From: an uncultured Flavobacteriales bacterium
GTDB taxonomy: Bacteria > Bacteroidota > Bacteroidia > Flavobacteriales > Flavobacteriaceae
Direction: 5' to 3'
Assembly: GCA_913009535.1 (NCBI GenBank)
Contig: CAJVXR010000033.1
Coordinates: 1-13,903 of the forward strand
Length of the DNA: 13,903 nucleotides
The notes beneath the pieces are model-generated. The model ran no database searches. It was not told the origin of the DNA and saw nothing but the letters and a program-made list of their open reading frames with translations. This document shows positions 1 to 7,613 of this stretch, in pieces. Position 1 is the first letter of the stretch. Every line of letters starts with the position of its first letter. The translations under genes were made by a program, and so were the position numbers.

Positions 1-1666
1 TAACTACAACTGCAGATTTAAACCTGTTATTTTTACCAATCATCCATGCAGTCATCAACCCGCCTGCACTTCCACCTGTAACATATAACATGTTTTCATT
101 AGCAATTCCATTTTTAATACAAAAATCAACCCCATCCATAACATCTAAATAATCTTCAGCAGGATAATTATGATGTAGTAGGTTGGCAAATTCTTCTCCG
201 TAGCTAGTGCTTCCTCTAGGATTAGGGTAAAAAACTACATACCCTGCAGCTGCAAATAATTGCATTTCAGCAGAGAACCTGCTTCCATAGTTTGAGATAG
301 GGCCACCGTGATTTTCTACTAAAAACGGATAGCTTTTTGATGAATCATAATTAGGCGGATACACCACCCAACCATGAATATCACGATTATCAAAACTTGA
401 TTTATACCAAATTTCTTCAACAAACCCTAAATTTCTGTTTTCTAATAAATGTGAATTTAGATTAGTTATTTGGGTTGATTTTTTACCATTAACTACAGTA
501 AGTTCAGAAGGGTGTTTATAGCTCGTGTTTGTATATACAATTACACCATTATTTGAAACTGAAAAAGAGCCTCCTCCGTAAGGTCTTCCAATACTGTTTC
601 CCCCTAGGTTTTCAGCTAAATCTTTAGAAGATCCATCTAGATTAAGATATGCTATTTTAGTGTCTCCAAGTTTATCATAACTATAATAAATTCCTTTACT
701 ATTTGAATCCCAATGGTAATCATTAATGCTAGAATCAACATTAAAACTGATTAAACTAGTATTATCACCATTAGTATCCATTATAGAAAGTTGCGTATTT
801 TGATATGCTTGAACTTTATCTTGATAGCCTAAATAAGCAATATGTTTTCCATTTGGAGATACTTTAGGATTAGAATCTGGTCCATTTCTGTCAGTTAGTG
901 AACTGATTTTTTGATCAATGATATCAACTGAATATATCTCACTATTTCTAAATTCATATTCCCAAGATTCGGATCTATTGGAAGTGAAATAAATTTTTGA
1001 ATTATCCTTAGACCAAGATAGTGGGCCCCTATGGTTGAAGTCCCCAGATGTTAATTTACTAATCCCTGATCCTTCCGACGAGATTAAAAATACATGAGTA
1101 AATCCAGGCTCTATATAACCCTTTCCATCAGATTCGTGATAAAGACGATCGGTAATTCTAGCAGTTTTAGCCCATTTGGCACCTTTTGGTTTTTTAGGCA
1201 TTTTCACTAAAACCGGAGCTAGAGTTTTAACCTTCATAGTAAATGCTAAATTTGTGCCATTTGAAGACCAGGACAGATTTGATGGGTTTCCTTCCAATTG
1301 CGATATTTTAGCATATTTAGAAGTGTTTTTCCAGTAAATATAAATTTCTGATCCCTCTTCTGTAGAGCTGATAAATGCTAATCTATCTCCGTCAGGTGAC
1401 CAAGTTGCTCCATATTCTTCTGATTCTCTAGAAGTTAATTTTTGATGATTACTACCATTTACATTAACAGTCCATAAATTCCCTACTGCCTTATCTTTTA
1501 AGATATCAAAAGTCATTCGTCTATATATAATTTCTGATCCATCTGGACTTATTTGCGGGCTGGAAACATATTGCAAATCGAAAACATCTAAATACGTAAA
1601 AACATCATTAGTATTTTGTGAGAAACTAATAGTTTGAAAAAAAGTAAATAACAATAAATATTTCAT
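1..1666 (-). CDS. Secreted S9-family (prolyl oligopeptidase-type) serine peptidase, C-terminus cut by window edge
   Basis: The frame is open from the ATG at 1664-1666 to the window edge (555 codons), so the stop lies outside. Residues 1-17 form a signal peptide ending Ser-Phe-Ser-Gln, which implies export to the periplasm. An N-terminal beta-propeller is shown by repeated PD40-like motifs (SPDGSEIIY, SPDGDRLAF, SPNGKHIAY). The alpha/beta-hydrolase domain follows: the HGGP oxyanion motif begins at about residue 453, then a YPNPRGSTSYG segment, then the nucleophile elbow GGSAGG with the catalytic Ser at about residue 533. Family members run to roughly 650-700 residues, so the missing part should carry the catalytic Asp and His. 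The known role is cleavage of peptides after proline or release of acylated amino-terminal residues; the exact specificity cannot be read here. It starts 12 bases after the DUF2490 stop and is probably co-transcribed with the operon above it. Confidence 0.93.
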   Translation of the reverse strand, partial: MKYLLLFTFFQTISFSQNTNDVFTYLDVFDLQYVSSPQISPDGSEIIYRRMTFDILKDKAVGNLWTVNVNGSNHQKLTSRESEEYGATWSPDGDRLAFISSTEEGSEIYIYWKNTSKYAKISQLEGNPSNLSWSSNGTNLAFTMKVKTLAPVLVKMPKKPKGAKWAKTARITDRLYHESDGKGYIEPGFTHVFLISSEGSGISKLTSGDFNHRGPLSWSKDNSKIYFTSNRSESWEYEFRNSEIYSVDIIDQKISSLTDRNGPDSNPKVSPNGKHIAYLGYQDKVQAYQNTQLSIMDTNGDNTSLISFNVDSSINDYHWDSNSKGIYYSYDKLGDTKIAYLNLDGSSKDLAENLGGNSIGRPYGGGSFSVSNNGVIVYTNTSYKHPSELTVVNGKKSTQITNLNSHLLENRNLGFVEEIWYKSSFDNRDIHGWVVYPPNYDSSKSYPFLVENHGGPISNYGSRFSAEMQLFAAAGYVVFYPNPRGSTSYGEEFANLLHHNYPAEDYLDVMDGVDFCIKNGIANENMLYVTGGSAGGLMTAWMIGKNNRFKSAVVV

Positions 1667-1678
1667 ATTTAATAAGGG

Positions 1679-2368
1679 TTAGTTCGTTAAGTCAAATTTG
1701 TGAGAATATTTTAGTCCAATTATTTTTCTGTTAATTGGATCAATTCTATCTATATCTTTTTGAATTCTATAAAACACCCCTAATTCATTATTTTTATTGA
1801 TTTTACGATTTAATTTCATCGTTAATCTGTAAAGGTTTACCCCATTGTCTTCATTACCTTTTTTAAACTGATTAAATAACTCTGCCTCAATTTTGAGAAG
1901 AGTTTTAATTGACTTAATCTTATAATTAACGCCTGTTCTAAACCTAGCATATTGATTTGGAATGTCTGAAATTCCTAATTCATTAGAGTTTTGATAGCTT
2001 AGTCTGTATGTAAGGTCTACAATTCCAATATCATGCTTATAGCTGATATCTGTCTGAAATCTAAATTTAGAATCTAAGCCTTGAATATTTCCTTCAGTAT
2101 CATTATCAGAAATAAACCGTCCTTTTACTCCAAGCTTAAAATCTTTAAATAGCTCATAATTAAACCCTACTTGGGTAAAATATTTATCTAAAATTGAAAT
2201 ATCATTTTTATATCTTATATGCTCTGCAACATTAATTGAAATCTTAGTTGTTGCTTTAATAGATACTTCTGCAATACCCCATCCCTCTAACTGATCATCA
2301 GTTTGAGCAATTAAAGAATTGGTAATAAAAATCAAAAAAACAAATATTAACCTTGCTGGATATCTCAT
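1679..2368 (-). CDS. DUF2490-type outer-membrane beta-barrel protein
   Basis: The 229-residue product has a signal peptide (about residues 1-22, ending LIAQ). Alternating polar and hydrophobic strands follow, many with Tyr/Phe at their ends, and the chain closes with IGLKYSHKF near the C-terminus, the usual finish of an outer-membrane barrel. The pattern (a conserved LDKYFTQVGFNYEL segment, a GLDSKFRFQTDISYKHDI segment, then NELGVFYRIQKD) matches my recollection of Bacteroidota DUF2490 proteins, whose function is unknown. It lies 8 bases after the DUF4956 gene and 12 before the S9 peptidase. Its place behind the polyphosphate polymerase pair suggests it is the outer-membrane part of that module. 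That role is inferred from context alone. Confidence 0.8.
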   Translation of the reverse strand: MRYPARLIFVFLIFITNSLIAQTDDQLEGWGIAEVSIKATTKISINVAEHIRYKNDISILDKYFTQVGFNYELFKDFKLGVKGRFISDNDTEGNIQGLDSKFRFQTDISYKHDIGIVDLTYRLSYQNSNELGISDIPNQYARFRTGVNYKIKSIKTLLKIEAELFNQFKKGNEDNGVNLYRLTMKLNRKINKNNELGVFYRIQKDIDRIDPINRKIIGLKYSHKFDLTN

Positions 2369-2376
2369 AAAAAAAA

Positions 2377-2973
2377 TTAAGCTTTATATTTAATAGTAAT
2401 CTCGGCTGTATCTCTTAGAAAGTTAATATTACCAATTTCAAAATCTATAATTTTAACTCCTAATCTATTTTCTAAGTCTTTTTTGAGTATTTCATGATTA
2501 TCGGGATGAATATTTTCTATTGTTTCATAAACTATTTTTTTTGATAAAATAGAGTTGTTCCCCCAGTAAAATTCTAGCCAATATAAAGCAAATAGAATGG
2601 CTGAATTTGCAGTAACAATTTCTATATAACTCATTTTTTTGTTCGAAAGTGCATTCATCACGGAAATTCCAATAACTACAAACAAGTAAGTCATTTCCTT
2701 AACATTTAACGGTACTGTTCTGTACCTAAGTATACCAAATATTGCAAATAAGCCAAGAGCCATTCCAAGGTCTAGTTCATATTTTTTTAAGGTAAAGCAA
2801 AGAAAGAAAACTACAATCCCTATAGAGTAGAATGTGAATAAATAGTCTTTATTTAAGTTATTTTTGTAATATGAGTATTTTATTATTCCTGTCAAAAAGA
2901 ATAGATTAATAAAAAATCTTAATATCATTTTATAAAAATCATCATCAAATAGTGGTATGTCTAAAAATTCCAT
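2377..2973 (-). CDS. DUF4956 integral membrane protein, partner of the VTC-type polymerase
   Basis: The product has 198 residues. Hydrophobic segments lie at about 16-34, 44-62, 68-84, 94-109 and 119-137, followed by a soluble C-terminal domain (about 145-198) that reads as a small alpha/beta fold. The segment GLFAIFGILRYRT at 74-86 is the conserved core of DUF4956. DUF4956 genes commonly sit beside VTC-domain genes, and here the polymerase stop is only 3 bases upstream. In yeast, VTC4 makes polyphosphate and passes it through a membrane channel of the same complex. A comparable channel or anchor role for DUF4956 is plausible, but it is inference. Confidence 0.88.
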   Translation of the reverse strand: MEFLDIPLFDDDFYKMILRFFINLFFLTGIIKYSYYKNNLNKDYLFTFYSIGIVVFFLCFTLKKYELDLGMALGLFAIFGILRYRTVPLNVKEMTYLFVVIGISVMNALSNKKMSYIEIVTANSAILFALYWLEFYWGNNSILSKKIVYETIENIHPDNHEILKKDLENRLGVKIIDFEIGNINFLRDTAEITIKYKA

Positions 2974-2976
2974 TTT

Positions 2977-3717
2977 TTAATTATTTAATTTGTTTATTTT
3001 AAGGTTAATTTCTTTAAACCTGTTAGATTTTATATTATCAAAAGTATTGGTTATTCCTAAACAATACTTGCTGAAATTTGTTGGTAAAATACTCATTAAT
3101 TTAAGCGCTTTGTTCATTACAGTATTTAATCTTTTACCCTCTTGTTTTATTTCAATAACCACTAAATTATCAAATATTTTTTCTTTGTCTGCTGATTTGA
3201 AAGATAAATTAGTGTCTATAGTTACACGTTCAGGATAATTTTTATTTACCAAAGTTATCCTATTAAAATTATTGTATAAAGCTGGCTCTAGTAATAAATC
3301 ATTAATCTGACTATTGTAAATAAACTCTTTGGAATCAGAAGATAAGATAGTTTCAAAATCTTTAATTTGTCTTCGAGTTTTATTAGTTACACCAAGATTA
3401 TTTTTTTTCTTTACTTCTAAAAAACAAATATCAGATACTAAATATTTTCTCATTCTAATTTTGTATCTATTTAGTTTTCCGTTGTGATGTTCTTTAAAAC
3501 ATTTCTTGTTTTGAGTATCAAAATATAATGTGGAGTACTGCATTAGTCTCTCATTATCTATTTCTAGAACCTTGTAGTCTTTTTGGATTTTAGAAAACAC
3601 TTTTAATAATTGAGATTCTGATAGTATAAATTTGGTGTCAACTCGTTTCATTAAAGAAACTCCATTCATCTCATCTAATGATATTTTATCAAAGCTTGAA
3701 AGGTTTAAGTTGTCCAT
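2977..3717 (-). CDS. VTC-domain (CYTH/TTM-type) polyphosphate polymerase domain protein
   Basis: The 246-residue soluble protein has no signal peptide, so it should act in the cytoplasm at the inner membrane. Triphosphate-tunnel motifs occur in order: a basic/acidic first strand KRVDTKF (24-30), STLYFDT (62-68), KIRMRKY (86-92), FLEVKKK (99-105) followed by NKTRRQI, RVTIDTNLSF (164-173), VVIEIKQEG (186-194) and a late FSKYCLGI (215-222). These supply the ring of Arg/Lys and Glu residues that binds nucleotide, metal and phosphate in the VTC4 catalytic domain. The known reaction is transfer of the ATP gamma-phosphate onto a growing polyphosphate chain. The domain makes up almost the whole protein, without the SPX or membrane domains of yeast VTC. 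It is the first gene of the operon, 74 bases downstream of the alkB stop. Confidence 0.9.
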   Translation of the reverse strand: MDNLNLSSFDKISLDEMNGVSLMKRVDTKFILSESQLLKVFSKIQKDYKVLEIDNERLMQYSTLYFDTQNKKCFKEHHNGKLNRYKIRMRKYLVSDICFLEVKKKNNLGVTNKTRRQIKDFETILSSDSKEFIYNSQINDLLLEPALYNNFNRITLVNKNYPERVTIDTNLSFKSADKEKIFDNLVVIEIKQEGKRLNTVMNKALKLMSILPTNFSKYCLGITNTFDNIKSNRFKEINLKINKLNN

Positions 3718-3791
3718 GAGTTATTTGCTATATTTTAATTTTATAAAATCAAAATATTTAAATAAAAGTAAGCATTTTATCTATGATATGA

Positions 3792-4838
3792 TTATTTTCT
3801 TTCTTCGAGAAGAGGATTAACTAGTGAAAACCATAGCCAGGGTACAAGAGCTAAAAGTATAGATGTGGGATATCCATATGGAAGCTGCGGACTTTCCGTT
3901 TTGTTTTCTAAAATTTGATATTTTTTAGAAGCTTTATAATGATGATCGCTATGTCTAGTTAATTCATACAATACAATTCTTCCTATAAAATGATTTGAAT
4001 TCCATGAGTGGTGAGATTGGACTCTTTCATATCTACCTGATGGCAATTTCTCTCTTACTAATCCGTAATGCTCGATATAATTAATGGTTTCTAAGAATAA
4101 AAAGGATAGAACCCCAATTGCTACGGAAAGAATTAGCCCGAAGGTGCCAAAAAATAAATAAATAAAAGACAAATAAGTAATTTGAAAAATAGTATAATAG
4201 AACATGTCATTTTTGTAAGAAAAAAAACTTCTATTATTTATTTTCAGTAACTGTAATTGAAGTTTCCATGCACTAAAATACTGGCCAATGACAGATGTAA
4301 TCCAAAAGCTGTACACGGATTGATTAAATTTTGCAGTAGCAGGATCCTTTGGAGTAGATACATTATTATGGTGTCCAAAATTATGCTCGATATAAAAATG
4401 CATATATAAACACGGTAAATACAATAACTTAGATAAACATCTTTCAGCTATAGGTTTTCTGTGACCCAGTTCATGCCCTACATTTATACCGTTTGTAGCT
4501 AGAAGGATACCTAGAGATAAAACCATCCCAGTGACTTCAAAGTAACCTAACTGATTATGAGTTAAATTATAAAGACCAACAATTAACAAACCAAATACAA
4601 ATGGAATATTTAAATATAATAATATATCAAAAAAAATATTTGAAGCTTTATTTTCTAATTGCGGCTTTGAATCCTCCTTTTTAGATTCAACATCTTTAAA
4701 AATTGACTCTAAAACTGGTATAAAAATAAAAGCATACAAAAGGGTTGTGTACGTTAACAAGCCATCAGATGTAATTGAAATTAATGTTGCTACAGGAATA
4801 GTGTAAGCAAATAGATATTTTAAATCATTTATTCTCAT
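3792..4838 (-). CDS. alkB: AlkB-type integral-membrane alkane 1-monooxygenase
   Basis: The 348-residue membrane protein carries the full di-iron signature of the alkane hydroxylase branch of the fatty-acid desaturase superfamily: HELGHR (122-127), EHNFGHH followed by STPKDPA (151-167), the AlkB-specific NYIEHYGL (253-260), HH and H in SHHSWNSNH (275-283), and LTRHSDHH (293-300), with a late LPYGYP (319-324). About six hydrophobic segments surround these boxes. The known reaction is terminal hydroxylation of medium to long n-alkanes using O2 and electrons from rubredoxin. At 348 residues it is shorter than the roughly 400 of the Pseudomonas enzyme. No rubredoxin, rubredoxin reductase or alcohol dehydrogenase is in the window, so electron supply must be encoded elsewhere. 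The natural substrate cannot be decided from sequence. Confidence 0.92.
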   Translation of the reverse strand: MRINDLKYLFAYTIPVATLISITSDGLLTYTTLLYAFIFIPVLESIFKDVESKKEDSKPQLENKASNIFFDILLYLNIPFVFGLLIVGLYNLTHNQLGYFEVTGMVLSLGILLATNGINVGHELGHRKPIAERCLSKLLYLPCLYMHFYIEHNFGHHNNVSTPKDPATAKFNQSVYSFWITSVIGQYFSAWKLQLQLLKINNRSFFSYKNDMFYYTIFQITYLSFIYLFFGTFGLILSVAIGVLSFLFLETINYIEHYGLVREKLPSGRYERVQSHHSWNSNHFIGRIVLYELTRHSDHHYKASKKYQILENKTESPQLPYGYPTSILLALVPWLWFSLVNPLLEERK

Positions 4839-4960
4839 AAAAAATACTAGTTAAAAATAATTTCATCGTTAAAGATACTTAAAAAACTTCACTAAAATTA
4901 TCGTGCTAAAATAAGAAAAGAACTGAAAGACTTTTCAATAGTTGATTTTAATGAAAAAAA

Positions 4961-5611
4961 TTAAAAAATCATGTCCTTGTAATGATAAATGTTAAGTCCG
5001 CCCTTCGGATCTTTAGATATATTAACCATAGATTTAGCTACAATGTCCGCATTTATCGGTTTGTATTTAGAAGGAATAAAAGATGCTAAATAATACATTA
5101 CAAACTGAGCAATTCTTTCCACAAACCTTGCTTCATTTCTATTTCCTAAAAGTACAGATGGACGAAAAACTGAGGTATATTCTATCTTTAATATCTCTAC
5201 CGCATCTTCAATTTCTCCCTTCAATGAGAGATAAAAAGAAGATGCATTTGAATCTGCCCCTAGTGATGAAACAAATAATAGGTTTTTAATACTATTTTTC
5301 TTACAGGCATTAGCAATATTATAAATTATATCAAAATCTATTTTTCGATATTCAGATTTGTCTCCATTGACTTTGGCCATTGTTGTGCCTATAGAAACAA
5401 AAACAGCGTCGCTTTTTTGTATACAGCTAGAAAAAGAGTTGATGTCTGTAAAATCAATAATTATATTATTAATTTTATCATGTTTCAAATAAAATGGTTT
5501 TCTGGTAATGACATTTATTAGATGAACCTCAGAATCCTTAAGAAGATATTTTAATAAACAGCTTCCAATAAGTCCACTCGCGCCAAAAAGAGTTACCTGT
5601 TTAAATTTCAT
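4961..5611 (-). CDS. NAD(P)-binding atypical SDR, TIP30/HTATIP2-like
   Basis: The 216-residue Rossmann protein begins with LFGASGLIGSCLL; the dinucleotide-binding glycines are at positions 10, 13 and 16. A VSIGTT segment (72-77) and SSLGAD (115-120) match the conserved strands of the TIP30/HTATIP2 group. FYLSLKGE at 126-133 contains the YxxxK pair (Tyr127, Lys131) typical of SDR catalysis. RPSVLLGNRNEARFVE (150-165) is the other group signature. Members bind NADPH; their substrates are generally unknown. The gene precedes alkB on the same strand with a 122-base gap, so it may be separately transcribed. A role in handling AlkB products is possible but has no direct support. Confidence 0.85.
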   Translation of the reverse strand: MKFKQVTLFGASGLIGSCLLKYLLKDSEVHLINVITRKPFYLKHDKINNIIIDFTDINSFSSCIQKSDAVFVSIGTTMAKVNGDKSEYRKIDFDIIYNIANACKKNSIKNLLFVSSLGADSNASSFYLSLKGEIEDAVEILKIEYTSVFRPSVLLGNRNEARFVERIAQFVMYYLASFIPSKYKPINADIVAKSMVNISKDPKGGLNIYHYKDMIF

Positions 5612-5717
5612 AATAATTAAATTTTATTTCAAATCTGACAAATGATAATTATAAATTTAATGAAATTCAATGAAAAATAATTTTATAACTTTAATTCTTA
5701 TTAAGATAATTTATATC

Positions 5718-5735
5718 TTTAGATTATAATCTAAA
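5718..5735. promoter_or_regulatory. Perfect 18-bp palindrome before the DoxX-like operon (candidate operator)
   Basis: TTTAGATTATAATCTAAA is a perfect inverted repeat whose two arms are each 9 bases long. It ends 8 bases before the ATG at 5744. It overlaps a TATCTTTA (5714-5721) that resembles a Bacteroidota -7 element (TAnnTTTG), so a bound dimer would block the transcription start. No -33 TTG is visible at the usual distance. A palindrome of this length is unlikely even in AT-rich DNA, and the position fits an operator. The protein that binds it is unknown, and no regulator gene adjoins it. Confidence 0.45.
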
Positions 5736-5743
5736 ATCATCAA

Positions 5744-6088
5744 ATGGAAAATATAGCACTTTTATCTCAAATCATCGTTTCAATATCTGTAATCATAGTA
5801 TGGATTTTTAGGTATGATAACATAGTTATAGAGTTTAAACAATATAAATTGTCCGATTTGTTAAGAAACATTGTTGGTGCAGCTAAAATATCATTAGCAA
5901 CAATGTTAATTTTAGGAATTTGGTATAAAGACCTTTTAATCGGGTCATCACTTGCTATGGCATTTTTGATGGTTTGTGCACAGTTAGCTCACGTAAAAGT
6001 AAAGAACCCGTGGCCTAAATATGTTCCTTCTTTCATTCTTTTAGTTTTGTCTTTATTTATAGCAGCATTTAACTATGGTTTAGTTTAG
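5744..6088 (+). CDS. DoxX-like four-helix membrane protein
   Basis: The 114-residue protein has four hydrophobic segments at about 5-22, 42-60, 63-82 and 93-112. Between the first two lies EFKQYKLSDLLRNIVGAAKISL, the usual layout of the small DoxX-like family (a basic amphipathic turn, then a conserved Gly-Ala). A second hallmark is QLAHVKVKNPWPKYVPSF after helix three. These inner-membrane proteins have no firmly assigned reaction; relatives have been linked to quinone or redox and thiol-stress functions. It is the first gene of a plus-strand group, preceded by a palindrome, and stops 3 bases before a second DoxX-like gene. The two share the plan EF-x-x-(Y/W)-...-G with little identity, so they are probably an old tandem pair. 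Confidence 0.75.
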   Translation: MENIALLSQIIVSISVIIVWIFRYDNIVIEFKQYKLSDLLRNIVGAAKISLATMLILGIWYKDLLIGSSLAMAFLMVCAQLAHVKVKNPWPKYVPSFILLVLSLFIAAFNYGLV

Positions 6089-6091
6089 TTA

Positions 6092-6430
6092 ATGGATATA
6101 AACATAGTAATTACTCTTTTCTCGAGCATTTCATTTATTACCTATGGTATAGGTTCATTTACTTCTAAGAAAATGATGTCTGAGTTTGAACGATGGGGAT
6201 ACAAGAACCAGCGTCAACTTATAGGATCATTTCAGCTTATTGGAGGAGCTGGATTATTAGCTGGTTTAAACTACTCAATATTAATACCTATTGCTTCTTT
6301 TTTATTATCAGTCTTAATGATAGGTGCAATTTTAGTAAGAATCCAAATCAAAGATAAGTTCGTTAATGTTTTGCCTGCAACTTTTTATGCAATACTGAAT
6401 ATTATAATATTTTATATTTCAGTTATATAA
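6092..6430 (+). CDS. DoxX-like four-helix membrane protein (second of tandem pair)
   Basis: The 112-residue protein has hydrophobic segments at about 4-22, 43-60, 63-83 and 92-111. The segment [20 protein letters not shown] after helix one parallels EFKQYKLSDLLRNIVGAAKI in the gene upstream, and [17 protein letters not shown] parallels its late loop. The ATG is 3 bases after the preceding stop, so translation is probably coupled and the two products may pair in the membrane. No catalytic residues or cofactor motifs can be recognised. Assignment to DoxX-like rests on topology and this loop; another small four-helix family cannot be excluded. Confidence 0.65.
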   Translation: MDINIVITLFSSISFITYGIGSFTSKKMMSEFERWGYKNQRQLIGSFQLIGGAGLLAGLNYSILIPIASFLLSVLMIGAILVRIQIKDKFVNVLPATFYAILNIIIFYISVI

Positions 6431-6459
6431 TAATAACATTCAAAAAAATAAAACAGCTA

Positions 6460-6681
6460 ATGAGTGAAGAACAACCTAATAATCCTATGCATGGGATTAA
6501 ACTGACAACTATATTAGAGCAATTACAACAAAAATATGGCTGGGAAGAATTAGGGACTATTCTCAACCTAAATGCATTTAAAAACAATCCAAGTCTCAAG
6601 TCAAGTCTGAAGTTTTTGAGAACAACTCCATGGGCTAGAGAAAAAGTTGAAAAACTTTATGAAAAAAAAATGCTGAAATAA
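6460..6681 (+). CDS. VF530-family (DUF2132) small DNA-binding protein
   Basis: The 73-residue protein matches the VF530 family nearly end to end: [16 protein letters not shown] (7-22), YGWEELG (26-32), [15 protein letters not shown] (40-54) and [12 protein letters not shown] (56-67). The family is known from a solved structure of a Vibrio fischeri member and is described as DNA-binding; its cellular job is not established. Length and start agree with the family, apart from a few extra residues at the N-terminus. It follows the DoxX-like pair by 29 bases and precedes an unknown gene by 29 bases on the same strand. Confidence 0.9.
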   Translation: MSEEQPNNPMHGIKLTTILEQLQQKYGWEELGTILNLNAFKNNPSLKSSLKFLRTTPWAREKVEKLYEKKMLK

Positions 6682-6710
6682 ATAGAAGTTTTTAATAGAT
6701 CAATCATTAA

Positions 6711-7076
6711 ATGACTAAAAAAGAAAGACCAATACTATCAGACCTAGTAAATGCTGGAACTTCAAAGACTGAAAGGTTTCAAAATGAAGTTATTCGACCT
6801 ATTATAAAAATGCAGCATAATCTATTAGTAGTATTATTTCAAGATTATACGAAACAAAGAAAAATTGATTTTGTTAATCTGGATAAAGAAAAACAAATAG
6901 AAAAACTTAATTCAATTTTAATAAAAGACACAAACTTTAAAAACATCCTTTTAGGAACTATTCTTGGTCAATTTTGTATAGATGAATTAACATTTTTTAT
7001 AAAAAACTCCTCAGAATTAAAACGAAGAATTATTCAAATAATTAAACAAAGACTAGAAGAGAGTCTTATTCTTTAA
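6711..7076 (+). CDS. Conserved helical protein of unknown function
   Basis: The 121-residue cytoplasmic protein has no signal peptide, no membrane segment and no motif I can tie to a reaction. It is predicted mostly helical and rich in Lys and Ile. A segment FQNEVIRPIIKMQHNLLVVLFQDY (about 23-46) looks conserved in type, and a central TNFKNILLGTILGQFCIDELTFF (about 74-96) is hydrophobic but interrupted by polar residues, so it is probably a buried helix hairpin. I believe similar short proteins occur in other Flavobacteriia, sometimes under unrelated names, but cannot verify it. Its stop codon overlaps that of convergent hslR by four bases. Confidence 0.75.
   Translation: MTKKERPILSDLVNAGTSKTERFQNEVIRPIIKMQHNLLVVLFQDYTKQRKIDFVNLDKEKQIEKLNSILIKDTNFKNILLGTILGQFCIDELTFFIKNSSELKRRIIQIIKQRLEESLIL
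7049..7067. terminator. Weak hairpin at the convergent gene ends (possible bidirectional terminator)
   Basis: AAGACT (7049-7054) and AGTCTT (7062-7067) form a 6-bp stem with a 7-base loop inside the last codons of the plus-strand gene. T-rich DNA (ATTCTTTAATT) follows on the plus side and TGTTTAATT on the minus side. The position between convergent genes suits termination in both directions, but the stem is short and AT-rich. Confidence 0.25.
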
Positions 7077-7447
7077 TTAGAGGAAGTGTCGTGATAATCA
7101 TCAATATCTCTTCTGTCTTTTTTAGTGGGTCTACCTTCTCCCTTTTTTCTGTAATAGTCTTTAGAATATTTTAACATTTCTGTTTTTTCAAATTCCTCTT
7201 TTGGAGTTATGTCCTTTCTGTACAAATCCACTATTTTTGCACCAACTCTACTTTCAGGGACATCAAGTACTTGTATTTTATAATTTATCTGATTTTTTCT
7301 CACGGAAAACTCCTCATTTATATAGACTTCCTTTGACGGCTTACAACTTTTATTATCCATCTTAACATGTCCTTTTCTACAAAATTCAGTAGCAATACTT
7401 CTAGTTTTAAAGAGCCTGACAGACCATAGGTATTTATCAATTCTCAT
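7073..7447 (-). CDS. hslR: S4-domain RNA-binding protein, Hsp15-like
   Basis: The 124-residue protein begins MRIDKYLWSVRLFKTRSIAT, the start of an S4 fold, continues with CRKGHVKMDNK and ends the domain near residue 50. A strand-rich middle (IQVLDVPESRVGAKIVDLY) is followed by a highly basic tail with GRPTKKDRRDIDD (105-117). This is the layout of Escherichia coli Hsp15 (133 residues). That protein binds free 50S subunits carrying peptidyl-tRNA and helps recycle stalled ribosomes. It acts in the cytosol. The gene stands alone on its strand, and its stop shares four bases with the convergent gene. The start at 7447 is fixed by the conserved N-terminus. Confidence 0.9.
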   Translation of the reverse strand: MRIDKYLWSVRLFKTRSIATEFCRKGHVKMDNKSCKPSKEVYINEEFSVRKNQINYKIQVLDVPESRVGAKIVDLYRKDITPKEEFEKTEMLKYSKDYYRKKGEGRPTKKDRRDIDDYHDTSSN

Positions 7448-7613
7448 ATGAAAAGTTAAAAAAAATTAATATTAAAGAAAAACTAAATTTACGAACTTGA
7501 TTTTTTAAATATAAGAAATTGCAGAAATAAAATAAGATTAAATAATGATGCTTTAATAATAGACAAGTACTGTTATAAACTATTTTATTACCTTTAAAAA
7601 AACTAAAATATTT

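Noticed and set aside
2990..3238. Plus-strand open frame opposite the polyphosphate polymerase gene
   Set aside because: It lies wholly inside a strongly supported gene on the other strand and has no recognisable protein pattern. The same holds for plus-strand frames at 3632-3820, 5083-5289 and 11974-12195.
3730..3757. 28-base near-perfect palindrome between alkB and the polyphosphate operon
   Set aside because: All but one base is A or T and one pair is mismatched; such palindromes arise often in DNA this AT-rich. No T-run position fits a terminator.
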